From the NCBI GenBank assembly GCA_016712525.1, contig JADJQX010000008.1, positions 992,001-1,056,000 of the forward strand: a stretch of 64,000 bases of DNA, in the 5' to 3' direction. Below are positions 10,503 through 19,212 of this stretch, piece by piece. The notes under the pieces are model-generated. The model ran no database searches, was not told the DNA's origin, and saw nothing but the letters and a program-made list of their open reading frames with translations. The stretch is from Myxococcales bacterium (GTDB lineage: Bacteria; Myxococcota_A; Polyangia; Polyangiales; Polyangiaceae). Position 1 is the first letter of the stretch. Each line of letters begins with the position of its first letter. Made by a program: the position numbers and the translations under genes.

Positions 10503-11920
10503 TGCGACGGGTGACACTAGGGGTCCGCGCGACGACGTTCGCCGCGTGCACGATGGCGGCGTGCGCGGCCGTAGAGGACGGGGCTCCCGACGGCCTCGCG
10601 CTGGACCATGATCGCGACCTCTCCGGCGGCGAAGGCACCATCTTCGACACGACCACGAACGCGTTCGCCTACCCACTCCGAAACCTCTCGAGCGCGCGGC
10701 GCGACGACTTCGCGGTCGGGGACCACCTGTTCAATCGCGCGTGGGTTCCTGCGGGCACACCGAGCCCATCGGGCGATGTCGGCTTGGGCCCGACCTACAA
10801 CGCGACCTCGTGCTCGGCGTGCCACACGAGAGACGGCCGCGGCGCGCCCCCAGAGGGTGACTCGCCATGGGTGGGCATGCTCGTACGCCTGTCCGTCCCC
10901 GGAGAGGGCGAGCACGGCGGCCCACTCGGGGAGCCTTCCTACGGGGGCCAGCTCAACCCGGTGGGCATCGAGGGAATTCCAGGGGAAGGCACACCACGTG
11001 TATCTTACACTGATGTGCCTGGCACCTACGGGGACGGAGCTGCCTTCGTCCTTCATCGACCCGAGTACCGCATCGAGGGGCTCGCGTTCGGTCCGCTCGC
11101 ACAAGGTACGATGACGTCCCCGCGCGTGGCTCCGGCGACCTTCGGCCTCGGCCTGCTCGAAGCCATCGACGAAGCGACCCTCGCCGCGCTGTCGGACCCC
11201 GACGACAAGGACGGCGACGGGATATCGGGCCGCGTGAATACCGTGTGGGACATTGGGCGGGGCACGCGCGCGGTCGGACGGTTCGGGTGGAAGGCGAACG
11301 AGCCCACCATCCGCCAACAATCGGCCGGCGCCTTCTTGGGAGACATCGGGATCACCTCCGCTCTCTTCCCGAGCGAGAGCTGCCCCGGCGCACAAGAGGC
11401 GTGCGCCAAGAGCCCGCCCGGCAAACCTGGGGGCCACGAGCTCCCCGAGCGCACCCTCGAGCTCATCACGGCCTATGGCCTCACGCTCGCGGTGCCCGCC
11501 CGTAGAGACGTGAACGACACCGAAGTAGAGCGCGGCGAGCGCCTCTTTTACGCGATGGGCTGCACGGGCTGCCACGCTCCGAAGCTCGTGACCGGGCACT
11601 ACCCGGATATCCCGGAGCTCTCACGACAGACCATTCGACCCTTCTCCGATCTCTTGCTCCACGACATGGGCGAAGGCCTCGCCGACGGGAGGCCCGATCA
11701 CCTCGCGACCGGCAGCGAGTGGCGGACGCCCCCGTTGTGGGGAATCGGACTCGTCTCCAAGGTGAGTGGCCACGAACGCTTCCTCCACGACGGACGCGCG
11801 CGCGGCTTCGAAGAGGCGATTCTGTGGCACGACGGCGAGGGCAAGAAGTCCAAAGAAGCGTTTCGGACGGCACCAGCGGCGGACAGGGCGGCGATGATTC
11901 GTTTCCTGAGGTCTCTGTGA
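10502..11920 (+). CDS. Di-haem oxidoreductase (DHOR family, DUF1111-like), copy 1
   Basis: This 472-residue exported c-type cytochrome has two CXXCH haem sites, CSACH at residue 104 and CTGCH at residue 354, in the spacing of the di-haem 'thiol oxidoreductase'/DHOR family (COG3488). The family loop DKDGDGISGRVN lies between them. The short N-terminal hydrophobic stretch ending AAC suggests a lipoprotein or periplasmic anchor. ATG 10502 shares one base with the upstream stop (TGATG) and has GGAGG just before it; GTG 10499 is an alternative. The protein probably moves electrons in the periplasm as partner of the imelysins. DHOR genes are often neighbours of imelysin genes in other bacteria. The reaction is not established. 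Confidence 0.9.
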   Translation: MRRVTLGVRATTFAACTMAACAAVEDGAPDGLALDHDRDLSGGEGTIFDTTTNAFAYPLRNLSSARRDDFAVGDHLFNRAWVPAGTPSPSGDVGLGPTYNATSCSACHTRDGRGAPPEGDSPWVGMLVRLSVPGEGEHGGPLGEPSYGGQLNPVGIEGIPGEGTPRVSYTDVPGTYGDGAAFVLHRPEYRIEGLAFGPLAQGTMTSPRVAPATFGLGLLEAIDEATLAALSDPDDKDGDGISGRVNTVWDIGRGTRAVGRFGWKANEPTIRQQSAGAFLGDIGITSALFPSESCPGAQEACAKSPPGKPGGHELPERTLELITAYGLTLAVPARRDVNDTEVERGERLFYAMGCTGCHAPKLVTGHYPDIPELSRQTIRPFSDLLLHDMGEGLADGRPDHLATGSEWRTPPLWGIGLVSKVSGHERFLHDGRARGFEEAILWHDGEGKKSKEAFRTAPAADRAAMIRFLRSL

Positions 11921-13242
11921 CGACGAGTGCATGGCTCGGCGCGGGTTGCCTCGCGATCGCGGCGTGCGCGAGCACGAGCGGAGGCGACGCGACGCTCCCG
12001 TCCACCGAGAGCGGGGGCGCGACCACCGTCCACGACGGCTCACGCGATGCGTTCTCGTACTCGGCGCGGAACCTCGATCCCGCGGGCCGCGATCGTTTCC
12101 TCGCTGGGAGGGGCCTCTTCCGACGCGCGTGGGTCACGGCCCCGGCGTCGACGGAAGGTGGGGACGGGCTCGGCCCGACCTACACGGCCACGTCGTGCAG
12201 CTCGTGCCACGTCCGCTCGGGGAGAGGCGCTCTCCCGACCGCGGAGCGCCCTCACGCGCTCGGCCTGGTGACCCGGCTCGTGCGCTCCGACGGCACACCC
12301 GATCCGAGCTATGGGCGAGTCCTCCAGCCGTTCGCCATCGAGGGCGTTCCGGCCGAGGGCAGGCTCGAAGTCGCCTTCGAAGAAATGCGGATCGTGCTCG
12401 CCGACGGTACGAAGGTCGCTCTCCAGAGGCCCACGTTCCGCGCGTCGGGGCTCGCGTTCGGGCCCCTCGATACACACACGACCCTCGATGTGCGTGTAGC
12501 TCCGCACCTCGTCGGCCTCGGGCTCCTCGAGGCCATTCCCGACGAGACACTCACGAACCGCGCCGATCCGAACGACCGCGACGGAGATGGCATTCGCGGG
12601 GAGGTTGGCAGCGCCGCAAGAGGCGCCCCGATAGGGCGCTTCGGGTGGCGCGCGCAGGCCGCCACGATCCGGAGCTTCGTCGCCGACGCGTTCCACGAGG
12701 ACATCGGCATGACGTCCGACGTGTATCCGCAGGAGCGCTGCCCGCCGCCCCAACGTGCGTGTGCGGACGCTCCCCACGGTGGCGAGCCAGAGCTCTCCAC
12801 GGACAAGCTCGACAGGGTCGCCTACTTCCTCAGCACCGTCGCAGTTCCCGGGCGACGCGACGTCGACTCCCCCGAGGTGAAACGCGGCGAGGAGGCCTTC
12901 ACCACGATGGGGTGTGCGGCGTGCCACGTCCCCCGCGCGGCGACCGGGCACACGAGTGAGCCCGCGCTCTCCGAGCAGATCATTTTTCCCTACACGGATC
13001 TCCTCCTGCACGATCTCGGATCTGGGCTCGGCGAGACGAAGACGCGCACCCCTCCTCTCTGGGGGCTCGGCCTCCACGCCGTCGTGAACGGCAACGTCAC
13101 GCTCCTCCACGACGGGCGCGCCCGGACGATCCCCGAGGCGATCCTCTGGCACGGCGGCGAGGCCACCCGGGCGAGGGACGCCTTTTCACGCGCGGACGCG
13201 CCGACACGCCACGCCCTTCAACGCTTCTTGGAGTCTCTCTGA
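11917..13242 (+). CDS. Di-haem oxidoreductase (DHOR family), copy 2
   Basis: This is a second DHOR-family cytochrome of 441 residues, paralogous to the preceding gene. Haem sites are CSSCH (from residue 94) and CAACH (from residue 333), with the loop DPNDRDGDGIRG between them. A hydrophobic N-terminus with the lipobox-like IAAC indicates export and lipid anchoring. The start is GTG 11917, which overlaps the upstream TGA by four bases (GTGA) and follows a GAGG; longer upstream frames lie inside copy 1 and lack family similarity. Translational coupling with copy 1 is likely. Having two divergent DHORs in one operon suggests a heterodimer or two steps of one electron path, which is inference. 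Confidence 0.9.
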   Translation: MTTSAWLGAGCLAIAACASTSGGDATLPSTESGGATTVHDGSRDAFSYSARNLDPAGRDRFLAGRGLFRRAWVTAPASTEGGDGLGPTYTATSCSSCHVRSGRGALPTAERPHALGLVTRLVRSDGTPDPSYGRVLQPFAIEGVPAEGRLEVAFEEMRIVLADGTKVALQRPTFRASGLAFGPLDTHTTLDVRVAPHLVGLGLLEAIPDETLTNRADPNDRDGDGIRGEVGSAARGAPIGRFGWRAQAATIRSFVADAFHEDIGMTSDVYPQERCPPPQRACADAPHGGEPELSTDKLDRVAYFLSTVAVPGRRDVDSPEVKRGEEAFTTMGCAACHVPRAATGHTSEPALSEQIIFPYTDLLLHDLGSGLGETKTRTPPLWGLGLHAVVNGNVTLLHDGRARTIPEAILWHGGEATRARDAFSRADAPTRHALQRFLESL

Positions 13243-14360
13243 TGGTGCTCTCACGACGATTTTTCCTTGGGGCTATCGGTGCAGCGTTCGTCGCCGCTGC
13301 CCTCGGCGCGCAGGCCTGCGAGACACCGGAGACATCGGCAGAAGACCCGCGCCCCGTGCTCTCGGAGCTCGCCTCGAACGTCGTCGTCCCCGGGTTCGCC
13401 GCCTTCGACGCCGAGGCCGAGGTGCTACGGGCGGCGCTCGCCGACGCCGCGAGGAGCCCCACGGAGCCCACCGTGGCACGCGCACGCGACGCGTTCTTCC
13501 GCGCGCGCGCCGCCTGGAAGCGCACCGAAGGCTTCCGGGTGGGGCCAGCCGACATCGACACCTGGAGGGCCTCGATCGACTTCTGGCCCGCGAGCCCCGA
13601 CGCGATCGCCAAGGCCATCGCGATGCCCGGCCAGCACACGAAGGAGAGCGTCGCGGCGCTCGGCGCGAACGCGAAGGGCTTCATGGCGATCGAGTACGTC
13701 CTCTTCGACTCGTCGACCGAGCATACGAGCGTGCTACCGGCACTCACGACCGCGAGCGACGCCTTGGCCCGACGCGCCTACCTCGTGGCGCTCGGCGAAG
13801 CGCTCCGCGCGGACGCGGCGAGGTTCCACGACCTCTGGCGCGCCGAAGGGATGAATCTGGGGAAGGAGCTCGCCGAAGGGACCGGGTTCTTCGTGAGCAC
13901 CAAGGTCGCCACGGACCAGCTCGTGCGGCAGGCCTGCTTCGCCGCTATCGCGCTCGAGAGCACCCACATCGGCAAGCCGCTAGGCCGACAGAACGGAGGC
14001 ACCCCCGTCCCCTCGCTCGAAGAGTCCCCTCGGAGCGATGGCTCACTCCGCGATCTCGCGTCCGCGCTCGAGGGGATCTCTGCCGTGTACCTCGGCCAAG
14101 GTGAGCGAGACGGGATGGGGCTCTCCGATCTCGTGCGCGCCCGCAGCGCCGTCTCGGATGACCACGTCATCGGGCACCTCGCCGCGACCCAAAAGGCGAT
14201 ATCCGACATCCCCCCACCACTTCGAGTTTCGCTCCTTCGAGACACGGCCAAGGTTCAGGCCGCCTTCGAGGCGAGCCGCGCCCTGAAGACGTCTCTGACG
14301 ACGGAGGTCGTGAGCGCGCTCGGGACGACGGTCACCTTCAGCGAGTCGGACGGAGACTGA
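13242..14360 (+). CDS. Imelysin-like protein lacking the HxxE histidine
   Basis: This 372-residue exported imelysin-like protein has an SRRFFLGAIGAA N-terminus (Tat- or lipoprotein-type signal, Cys about 27). The region equivalent to GWHAIEFLLWG in the first imelysin reads GFMAIEYVLF, so Met148 replaces the metal-motif His while Glu151 is kept. It therefore resembles the imelysin-like group without the HxxE site, and is more likely a binding or partner protein than an enzyme. The ATG overlaps the upstream stop by one base. Its position downstream of the two DHOR genes mirrors the first imelysin upstream of them. The function is inferred to be iron related through the shared operon. Confidence 0.85.
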   Translation: MVLSRRFFLGAIGAAFVAAALGAQACETPETSAEDPRPVLSELASNVVVPGFAAFDAEAEVLRAALADAARSPTEPTVARARDAFFRARAAWKRTEGFRVGPADIDTWRASIDFWPASPDAIAKAIAMPGQHTKESVAALGANAKGFMAIEYVLFDSSTEHTSVLPALTTASDALARRAYLVALGEALRADAARFHDLWRAEGMNLGKELAEGTGFFVSTKVATDQLVRQACFAAIALESTHIGKPLGRQNGGTPVPSLEESPRSDGSLRDLASALEGISAVYLGQGERDGMGLSDLVRARSAVSDDHVIGHLAATQKAISDIPPPLRVSLLRDTAKVQAAFEASRALKTSLTTEVVSALGTTVTFSESDGD

Positions 14361-14361
14361 C

Positions 14362-15747
14362 GTGGTCACCCTCACGCATGCCCCGGCCCGACCTGGTCCC
14401 TCCTCGAAGGTCGGCGCGCGCCTCGCCGAGCTCCGGGCATATTTGGAGGACGAGGTCGACGGCGCGTCCCTCGGGCTCTTTCGCGTGGGCCTCGGGCTGA
14501 CGCTCGTCGTCGCGGCGGCCCGCTTCTTCGTGCACGGGTGGGTGACGAAGTACTACGTCGAGCCCACGTGGTTCTTTCCGTACGAGGGGCTCTCGTTCGT
14601 CAGGCCACTCCCCTACCCTGGGATGCTCGTCCTCTACGCCGCGATTGGCATTCTCGGCCTCGCGCTCGCCTACGGCGCCCACCACCGAGGGGTCGGAGGG
14701 GCCGCCTTCGTGGTCTTCTCGTACGCCCACTTCTGCGACAAGACGAACTACCTCAATCACTACTATTTCATCAGCCTCGTGCTGCTGCTCGTGACGCTCG
14801 CGCCCATAGGCCGAGGCGCGCGCGGGTTCGCGCCGAACCGGGTTCCGCGCCTGTGGCTTTGGCTCTTTCGATTCCAGCTCGCGTGCGTGTACCTCGGCGG
14901 TGGGCTCGCCAAGCTCCGCCCCGACTGGCTACTCCACGCGCAGCCTCTCGGCATCTGGCTCTCCTCCCATGCTGGAATGCCGGTGCTCGGACCGCTCTTT
15001 GCCAGGAAGTGGGTCGCGTTCGCGATGAGCTGGGCGGGCGCGGCCTACGATCTCTCGATCCCGTTCCTGCTCCTCGCGCGGCCCACGAGGAAGGTCGCTT
15101 ACGCGCTCGTGGTGGTCTTTCACGTGCTCACGGCCATGCTCTTCCAGATCGGCCTCTTCCCCTACGTGATGATGTTCGGCTCGCTGCTCTTCCTCGATCC
15201 GAGCTACCCGCGACGTCTGCCCTGGGTCCAAGGTCTGTCGGCACCCGAAGCGGCCGGCCCGCGCCGAGGCAAGCCGCTCCCGACCGCGCTCTACGCGTTC
15301 GTGCTCGGGTACGTCGCGCTCCAGGTCACGGTCCCGCTCCGTCACCTGGCCTACCCCGGAAATGGCCTATGGACCGAGAACGCCTTTCGGTTCTCGTGGC
15401 ACGTGATGCTCATGGAGAAAAATGGCTCTCTCGAGCTCACCGTCGTGGACCCCGCGACGGGGAGGCGCTTCGGCGTCGAACCGCACGACTACCTCACTCC
15501 GCAACAGGCCAAACAGATGTCGACCCAGCCCGACATGATCATCGCGTTCGCCCACATGGTGCGCGACGACTTCGCGCGGCGGGGTGTGCCCGGTGCGCGC
15601 GTCTACGCGACGACCTCGGAGGTGTCGCTCAACGGCCGCGCGCCCGAGCCCCTCGTCGAGCCGACCGTCGATCTCGCCGAGGTCGAGGACGGGCTCGGAC
15701 CGTACACCTTCCTGCGGCCGGCGCCGACGTCGCGCCCGCTCTATTGA
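14362..15747 (+). CDS. HTTM-domain membrane protein (vitamin-K-dependent carboxylase-like)
   Basis: The 461-residue protein has several membrane helices in residues about 35-320 and a C-terminal soluble domain. The segment DKTNYLNHYYFISLVLLLV carries the conserved Asn-His-Tyr region of HTTM proteins, the bacterial relatives of gamma-glutamyl carboxylase. The tail with FSWHVMLMEKNGSLEL, DYLTPQQAKQM and QPDMIIAFAHMV also fits that superfamily. GTG 14362 begins two bases after the previous stop and has GGAG upstream. As last gene of the Fur-box operon it could process or assist an imelysin or DHOR partner in the membrane; carboxylation is not shown. Its stop region overlaps the convergent miaA end by three bases. 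Confidence 0.87.
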   Translation: MVTLTHAPARPGPSSKVGARLAELRAYLEDEVDGASLGLFRVGLGLTLVVAAARFFVHGWVTKYYVEPTWFFPYEGLSFVRPLPYPGMLVLYAAIGILGLALAYGAHHRGVGGAAFVVFSYAHFCDKTNYLNHYYFISLVLLLVTLAPIGRGARGFAPNRVPRLWLWLFRFQLACVYLGGGLAKLRPDWLLHAQPLGIWLSSHAGMPVLGPLFARKWVAFAMSWAGAAYDLSIPFLLLARPTRKVAYALVVVFHVLTAMLFQIGLFPYVMMFGSLLFLDPSYPRRLPWVQGLSAPEAAGPRRGKPLPTALYAFVLGYVALQVTVPLRHLAYPGNGLWTENAFRFSWHVMLMEKNGSLELTVVDPATGRRFGVEPHDYLTPQQAKQMSTQPDMIIAFAHMVRDDFARRGVPGARVYATTSEVSLNGRAPEPLVEPTVDLAEVEDGLGPYTFLRPAPTSRPLY

Positions 15748-16667
15748 CGGCGCCCGAGGGAGATCACGGGCTCGTGGCCGAGCCACGTGCGCTGGCGTCG
15801 CGCGAACACGCGGCTCGCGCGCACGATGGAGTCCTCGAGCTCGGCCTCGGGCAGGCGCCCCTCGAGCACGGCGAGCGCCTCTTTGTACCCAACGGAGCCC
15901 ATCGCGCGCGCCTCGCGGTATCCGTCGGCGACGAGCCCTTCGACCTCGGCGACGAGGCCGCTCGCGACGAACCCTCGCACGCGGAGCCGGAGGCGCTCGG
16001 TGAGCTCGTCTTGGCTACGCGCCACGGTGAGCAGCAGCGACGGATACCTCGCCTCGCGGAAGCCGTGCGCTTCTTGAAGCTCGGAGAGCCGCCTGCCCGA
16101 CACCTCGAACACCTCGAGGGCGCGACCGACCCTGAGGACGTCGTTCGGATGCAGGCGCTCGGCCATGCGCGGATCGATCTCGCGCAGGCGAGCGTGAAGC
16201 GCCTCTCTCCCCCTCTCGGCGACGAGCGCGGCGTGGCGCGCGCGGACCTCGGGATCGCCCGGCGGCGCCGCGGAGAGCCCCGAGAGCAGCGCCTTCACCC
16301 ACAAGAACGTACCTCCACACACGATAGGTCGCCGACCGCGCGCGCGAATGTCCGCGATCGCGGCGTCGGCCATCACGACGAACCTGGCGGCGTCGAACGG
16401 CTCGAGCCCGTCGGCCACGTCGACGAGGTGGTGACGCGCGAGGGTGCGCTCTTCCTCCGAGGGTTTCCCCGAGGCGGCGTCGAAACGTCGGTAGACCTGC
16501 ACGCTGTCGGCGCTCACGATCTCTCCACCGAGCGCGCACGCGAGGTCGATGGCGAGATCGGTCTTGCCCGAAGCCGTCGGACCGACGACGCACACGAGCG
16601 CGTCTCCTGCCTCACTCACGTGGGCGAGCGCCGCGTCGAGCCTCGCGCGACGGTCACCGTCCGACAC
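15741..16667 (-). CDS. miaA: tRNA dimethylallyltransferase
   Basis: This enzyme transfers a dimethylallyl group to A37 of tRNAs that read codons starting with U. The protein has the P-loop VGPTASGKT, the substrate-binding SADSVQVYRRFDAASGKPS and HHLVDV motifs, GGTFLWVKALL, and the C-terminal ARRQRTWLG stretch, all diagnostic for MiaA. GTG 16667 was chosen because GAGGAG lies about ten bases upstream and it gives 308 residues, the normal length; a longer frame to 16766 would lie within mutL. The start overlaps the mutL end by 14 bases, so the two genes are coupled, as the mutL-miaA pair often is in bacteria. The 3' end overlaps that of the convergent HTTM gene. Confidence 0.95.
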   Translation of the reverse strand: MSDGDRRARLDAALAHVSEAGDALVCVVGPTASGKTDLAIDLACALGGEIVSADSVQVYRRFDAASGKPSEEERTLARHHLVDVADGLEPFDAARFVVMADAAIADIRARGRRPIVCGGTFLWVKALLSGLSAAPPGDPEVRARHAALVAERGREALHARLREIDPRMAERLHPNDVLRVGRALEVFEVSGRRLSELQEAHGFREARYPSLLLTVARSQDELTERLRLRVRGFVASGLVAEVEGLVADGYREARAMGSVGYKEALAVLEGRLPEAELEDSIVRASRVFARRQRTWLGHEPVISLGRRQ

Positions 16668-18486
16668 GACGCGCGAGCTCCTCGAAGGACAGACGCATGA
16701 CGATGGGGCGGCCGTGGGGGCAGTGTCCCGAAAAGTCGACCTCGTCGAGCGCGGACAAGAGGGCACGAACCTCCATCGGGTCGAGGGTGTCTCCCGCGCG
16801 AACCGAGGCGTGGCAGGCCATGGTCGCGAACACGAGATCGACCCGCGCGCCGAACGCGCGGCCCCCTACGCGCGAGAGCTCCGACAGCACGTCACGAAGG
16901 AGATCTCCGGGCCTCGCCTTGCCTCGCGCGAGGAGGAGCGGCACGGCGTGCACGGCGAGCGTGCGTTCCCCCGCAGCCCGCACATCGAGGCCCATGCGCG
17001 AGACCTCTTCGGCGGCCTCGTCGAGGAGCCCCACCGCGCGCTCTCCGACCTCGACGAGCTCCGGCAAGAGCAGGGTCTGCGAGGCCACCTTGCGCTCGGC
17101 ATACGCTCGCCGGAGCGCGTGGTAGGCGACACGCTCGGCGGCGGCGTGTTGGTCCAAGACGTAGAGCCCGTCGCTGCCTTCGCACAGGAGGAAGGTCTCT
17201 CGAGACTGCGCGAGGTACCGGAGCTTCGAGTAGAACCCCTCGACCGCGGGAGCGAAGAGCGCGCCGTGGAGGTCTTCGGTGGGCGCCTCCGGGAAGAGCG
17301 CGCTCGCCGCACGCGAGGGAACGTAGGGCGGCACCGCGGGCTCACGGAGCTCGGCGTGCGACGCAGGGGTGGCCGCGAGGATCGGCGAGGGCAGCGTGAT
17401 CGGGGGCGCCGAGTGCGAGGGCGAGGGCGTGTCGCCGGCCGTTGCGATCACCGGGACACGCGACGGTCCGAGGCCGAGCGCCGGGATCGCGAACACCCGA
17501 CCGAGCCCCTCGTTGAGCACGCGAATGACGGCGCCTTGCACCTCGCGCGCGTCGTGGAAGCGCACCTCGGCCTTCTGCGGATGCACGTTGACGTCGACCC
17601 CCTCGGGGGGCATGTCGATGTAGAGTACACCGACAGGGTAGCGGCCCGGAGGGAGGACCGAGCCGTAGCTCTGGGCCACCGCGCGGGCGATCGCTCGGTC
17701 CCGCACGGGCCTGTCGTTGACGAAGACGTCGAGGCCAACGGCGCCGCTCCGCGCCCGCTCGGGGGACGTGAGGTACGCCTCGATGCGGTAGGGGCCACGC
17801 GCGCCGCGTACCTCGCGGAGCTCTTCGCCCGAGACCACCTGAGCCACGCGCTCTCCGCGCGAGCGCGCGCGGAGGTAGTCGCGGGCGACCTTGCCGTCGC
17901 GTACCAGCCGGAACGCGATTTCGGGACGCGCGAGCGCCGCGTTCGAGACGACCTCCCCCACGTGGGCGCTCTCGGTGGCCGGAGCCTTCAAGAATTTTCG
18001 GCGCGCCGGCACGTTGAAGAACAGATCGACGACGTCGATGCGCGTGCCCGGAGGCGCGCCGGCAGGCCCACGAGACGCGACCTTTCCCCCGACGACCTCG
18101 ACCCGGTAGGCCTCGCTCGCACCATGTACGCGGGTCGTCAGGGTGAGCTTGGAGACGGAGGCGATGCTCGGGAGCGCCTCGCCACGAAATCCGAACGACG
18201 CGAGCCGCTCGAGGTCTTCGATGCGGGCGATCTTGCTGGTGGCGTGGCGCTCGAGCGAGGTCTCGGCGTCCTCGCGGATCATGCCGATGCCGTCGTCGGT
18301 CACGGCGAGCCGGGCGAGGCCTCCTTGCTCGACCTCGACGGTCACACGTGTCGCCGACGCGTCCACCGCGTTCTCGACGAGCTCTTTGACCACGCTCGCC
18401 GGGCGCTCCACGACCTCGCCCGCCGCGATCTGGTTCGCTAGCGCGTCGGAGAGCTTTCGGATCCGCGGAGAGCCCTCTCCGTTCAC
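16654..18486 (-). CDS. mutL: DNA mismatch repair protein MutL
   Basis: MutL couples mismatch recognition by MutS to strand excision. The 610-residue protein has the GHKL ATPase motifs in order: ANQIAAGEVVERPASVVKEL, DDGIGM, RHATSKI and FGFRGEAL. After a Pro/Ser-rich linker, the C-terminal domain has DQHAAAERVAYHAL and CPHGRP, so it is the endonuclease-type MutL. The usual DQHA(x2)E(x4)E ends in His here instead of the second Glu. The gene follows a membrane-protein gene with a 4-base ATGA overlap and precedes miaA. No mutS is in the window. Confidence 0.96.
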   Translation of the reverse strand: MNGEGSPRIRKLSDALANQIAAGEVVERPASVVKELVENAVDASATRVTVEVEQGGLARLAVTDDGIGMIREDAETSLERHATSKIARIEDLERLASFGFRGEALPSIASVSKLTLTTRVHGASEAYRVEVVGGKVASRGPAGAPPGTRIDVVDLFFNVPARRKFLKAPATESAHVGEVVSNAALARPEIAFRLVRDGKVARDYLRARSRGERVAQVVSGEELREVRGARGPYRIEAYLTSPERARSGAVGLDVFVNDRPVRDRAIARAVAQSYGSVLPPGRYPVGVLYIDMPPEGVDVNVHPQKAEVRFHDAREVQGAVIRVLNEGLGRVFAIPALGLGPSRVPVIATAGDTPSPSHSAPPITLPSPILAATPASHAELREPAVPPYVPSRAASALFPEAPTEDLHGALFAPAVEGFYSKLRYLAQSRETFLLCEGSDGLYVLDQHAAAERVAYHALRRAYAERKVASQTLLLPELVEVGERAVGLLDEAAEEVSRMGLDVRAAGERTLAVHAVPLLLARGKARPGDLLRDVLSELSRVGGRAFGARVDLVFATMACHASVRAGDTLDPMEVRALLSALDEVDFSGHCPHGRPIVMRLSFEELARRVGR

Positions 18487-19112
18487 TCTTCGGCGCCCGC
18501 AGGCTCGAGCAGCTCCCTCGCCTTCGGACGGGTGAGCGCGAGCACGACGAAGAGCGCCATCATCGTGCGCACCCCGAGCATGGCCGGATAGAAGAGCGTC
18601 AAGAGACCACGAAAGCCCGCCTCGACCTGGGCGCGTTCTTCGGGTGGTGGGGGTGGCTTCGCGCCGGCGAGCCCTTCGGCGACCACCTTCTCACGCTCGG
18701 CCCAACGAACCTCGCGCGTCGCGCCGAACGAGGCGTAGGCGAGCACCGTCTGCGCGATCACGATCTGCACGAGGGCGCTTCGACCGCCGGGCTTCCCTGC
18801 GAGGCCGCGGGCCGCGAGCGAGAGGAGCGCCGCGCCGAGCACGAACGCCGCGACCCCGAGGGGAAAGGCGACCTTCTTCGCGTCGTCGCGGACGCGGATG
18901 TAGTGGTCGGTCGTGGCGTCGACCCGGGGCTTGTCCTCGGGGTTCCGGATCACGGGGCCGGCCGCGCGCACCTGCGTCTCGTCGGCCTGGTAGTACGAGA
19001 TCGTCTCGCAGCCCGAGACCCATCCGCTCGTGCCCAGCATGAAGCACACGACGAACGCGAGCACGAGGAAGAACGGACGCCCCTTCGAAGGGCTCGAAGC
19101 CACCGGTTCCAC
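18483..19112 (-). CDS. Membrane protein of unknown function
   Basis: The protein has 209 residues and about four hydrophobic helices: FFLVLAFVVCFMLGTSGWV, VAFPLGVAAFVLGAALLSL, ALVQIVIAQTVLAYASF and MLGVRTMMALFVVLAL. A soluble, charged segment (residues about 40-75, with YYQADETQVRAAG) lies after the first helix. It is the first gene of a minus-strand unit with mutL and miaA, and its stop overlaps the mutL start by four bases. It diverges from the ECF sigma gene across a 100-bp gap. No family was recognised. Codon use is normal for the window. Confidence 0.7.
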   Translation of the reverse strand: MEPVASSPSKGRPFFLVLAFVVCFMLGTSGWVSGCETISYYQADETQVRAAGPVIRNPEDKPRVDATTDHYIRVRDDAKKVAFPLGVAAFVLGAALLSLAARGLAGKPGGRSALVQIVIAQTVLAYASFGATREVRWAEREKVVAEGLAGAKPPPPPEERAQVEAGFRGLLTLFYPAMLGVRTMMALFVVLALTRPKARELLEPAGAEE

Positions 19113-19212
19113 GCCCTTCGACTAGCACGCAAACCCTCGAATTTCCCCCAAATCGCGGAAATCGACCGGAGGACGTGAAATTTTCGCCCGCCTCCCGTCG
19201 ACTTCCTTTGCG

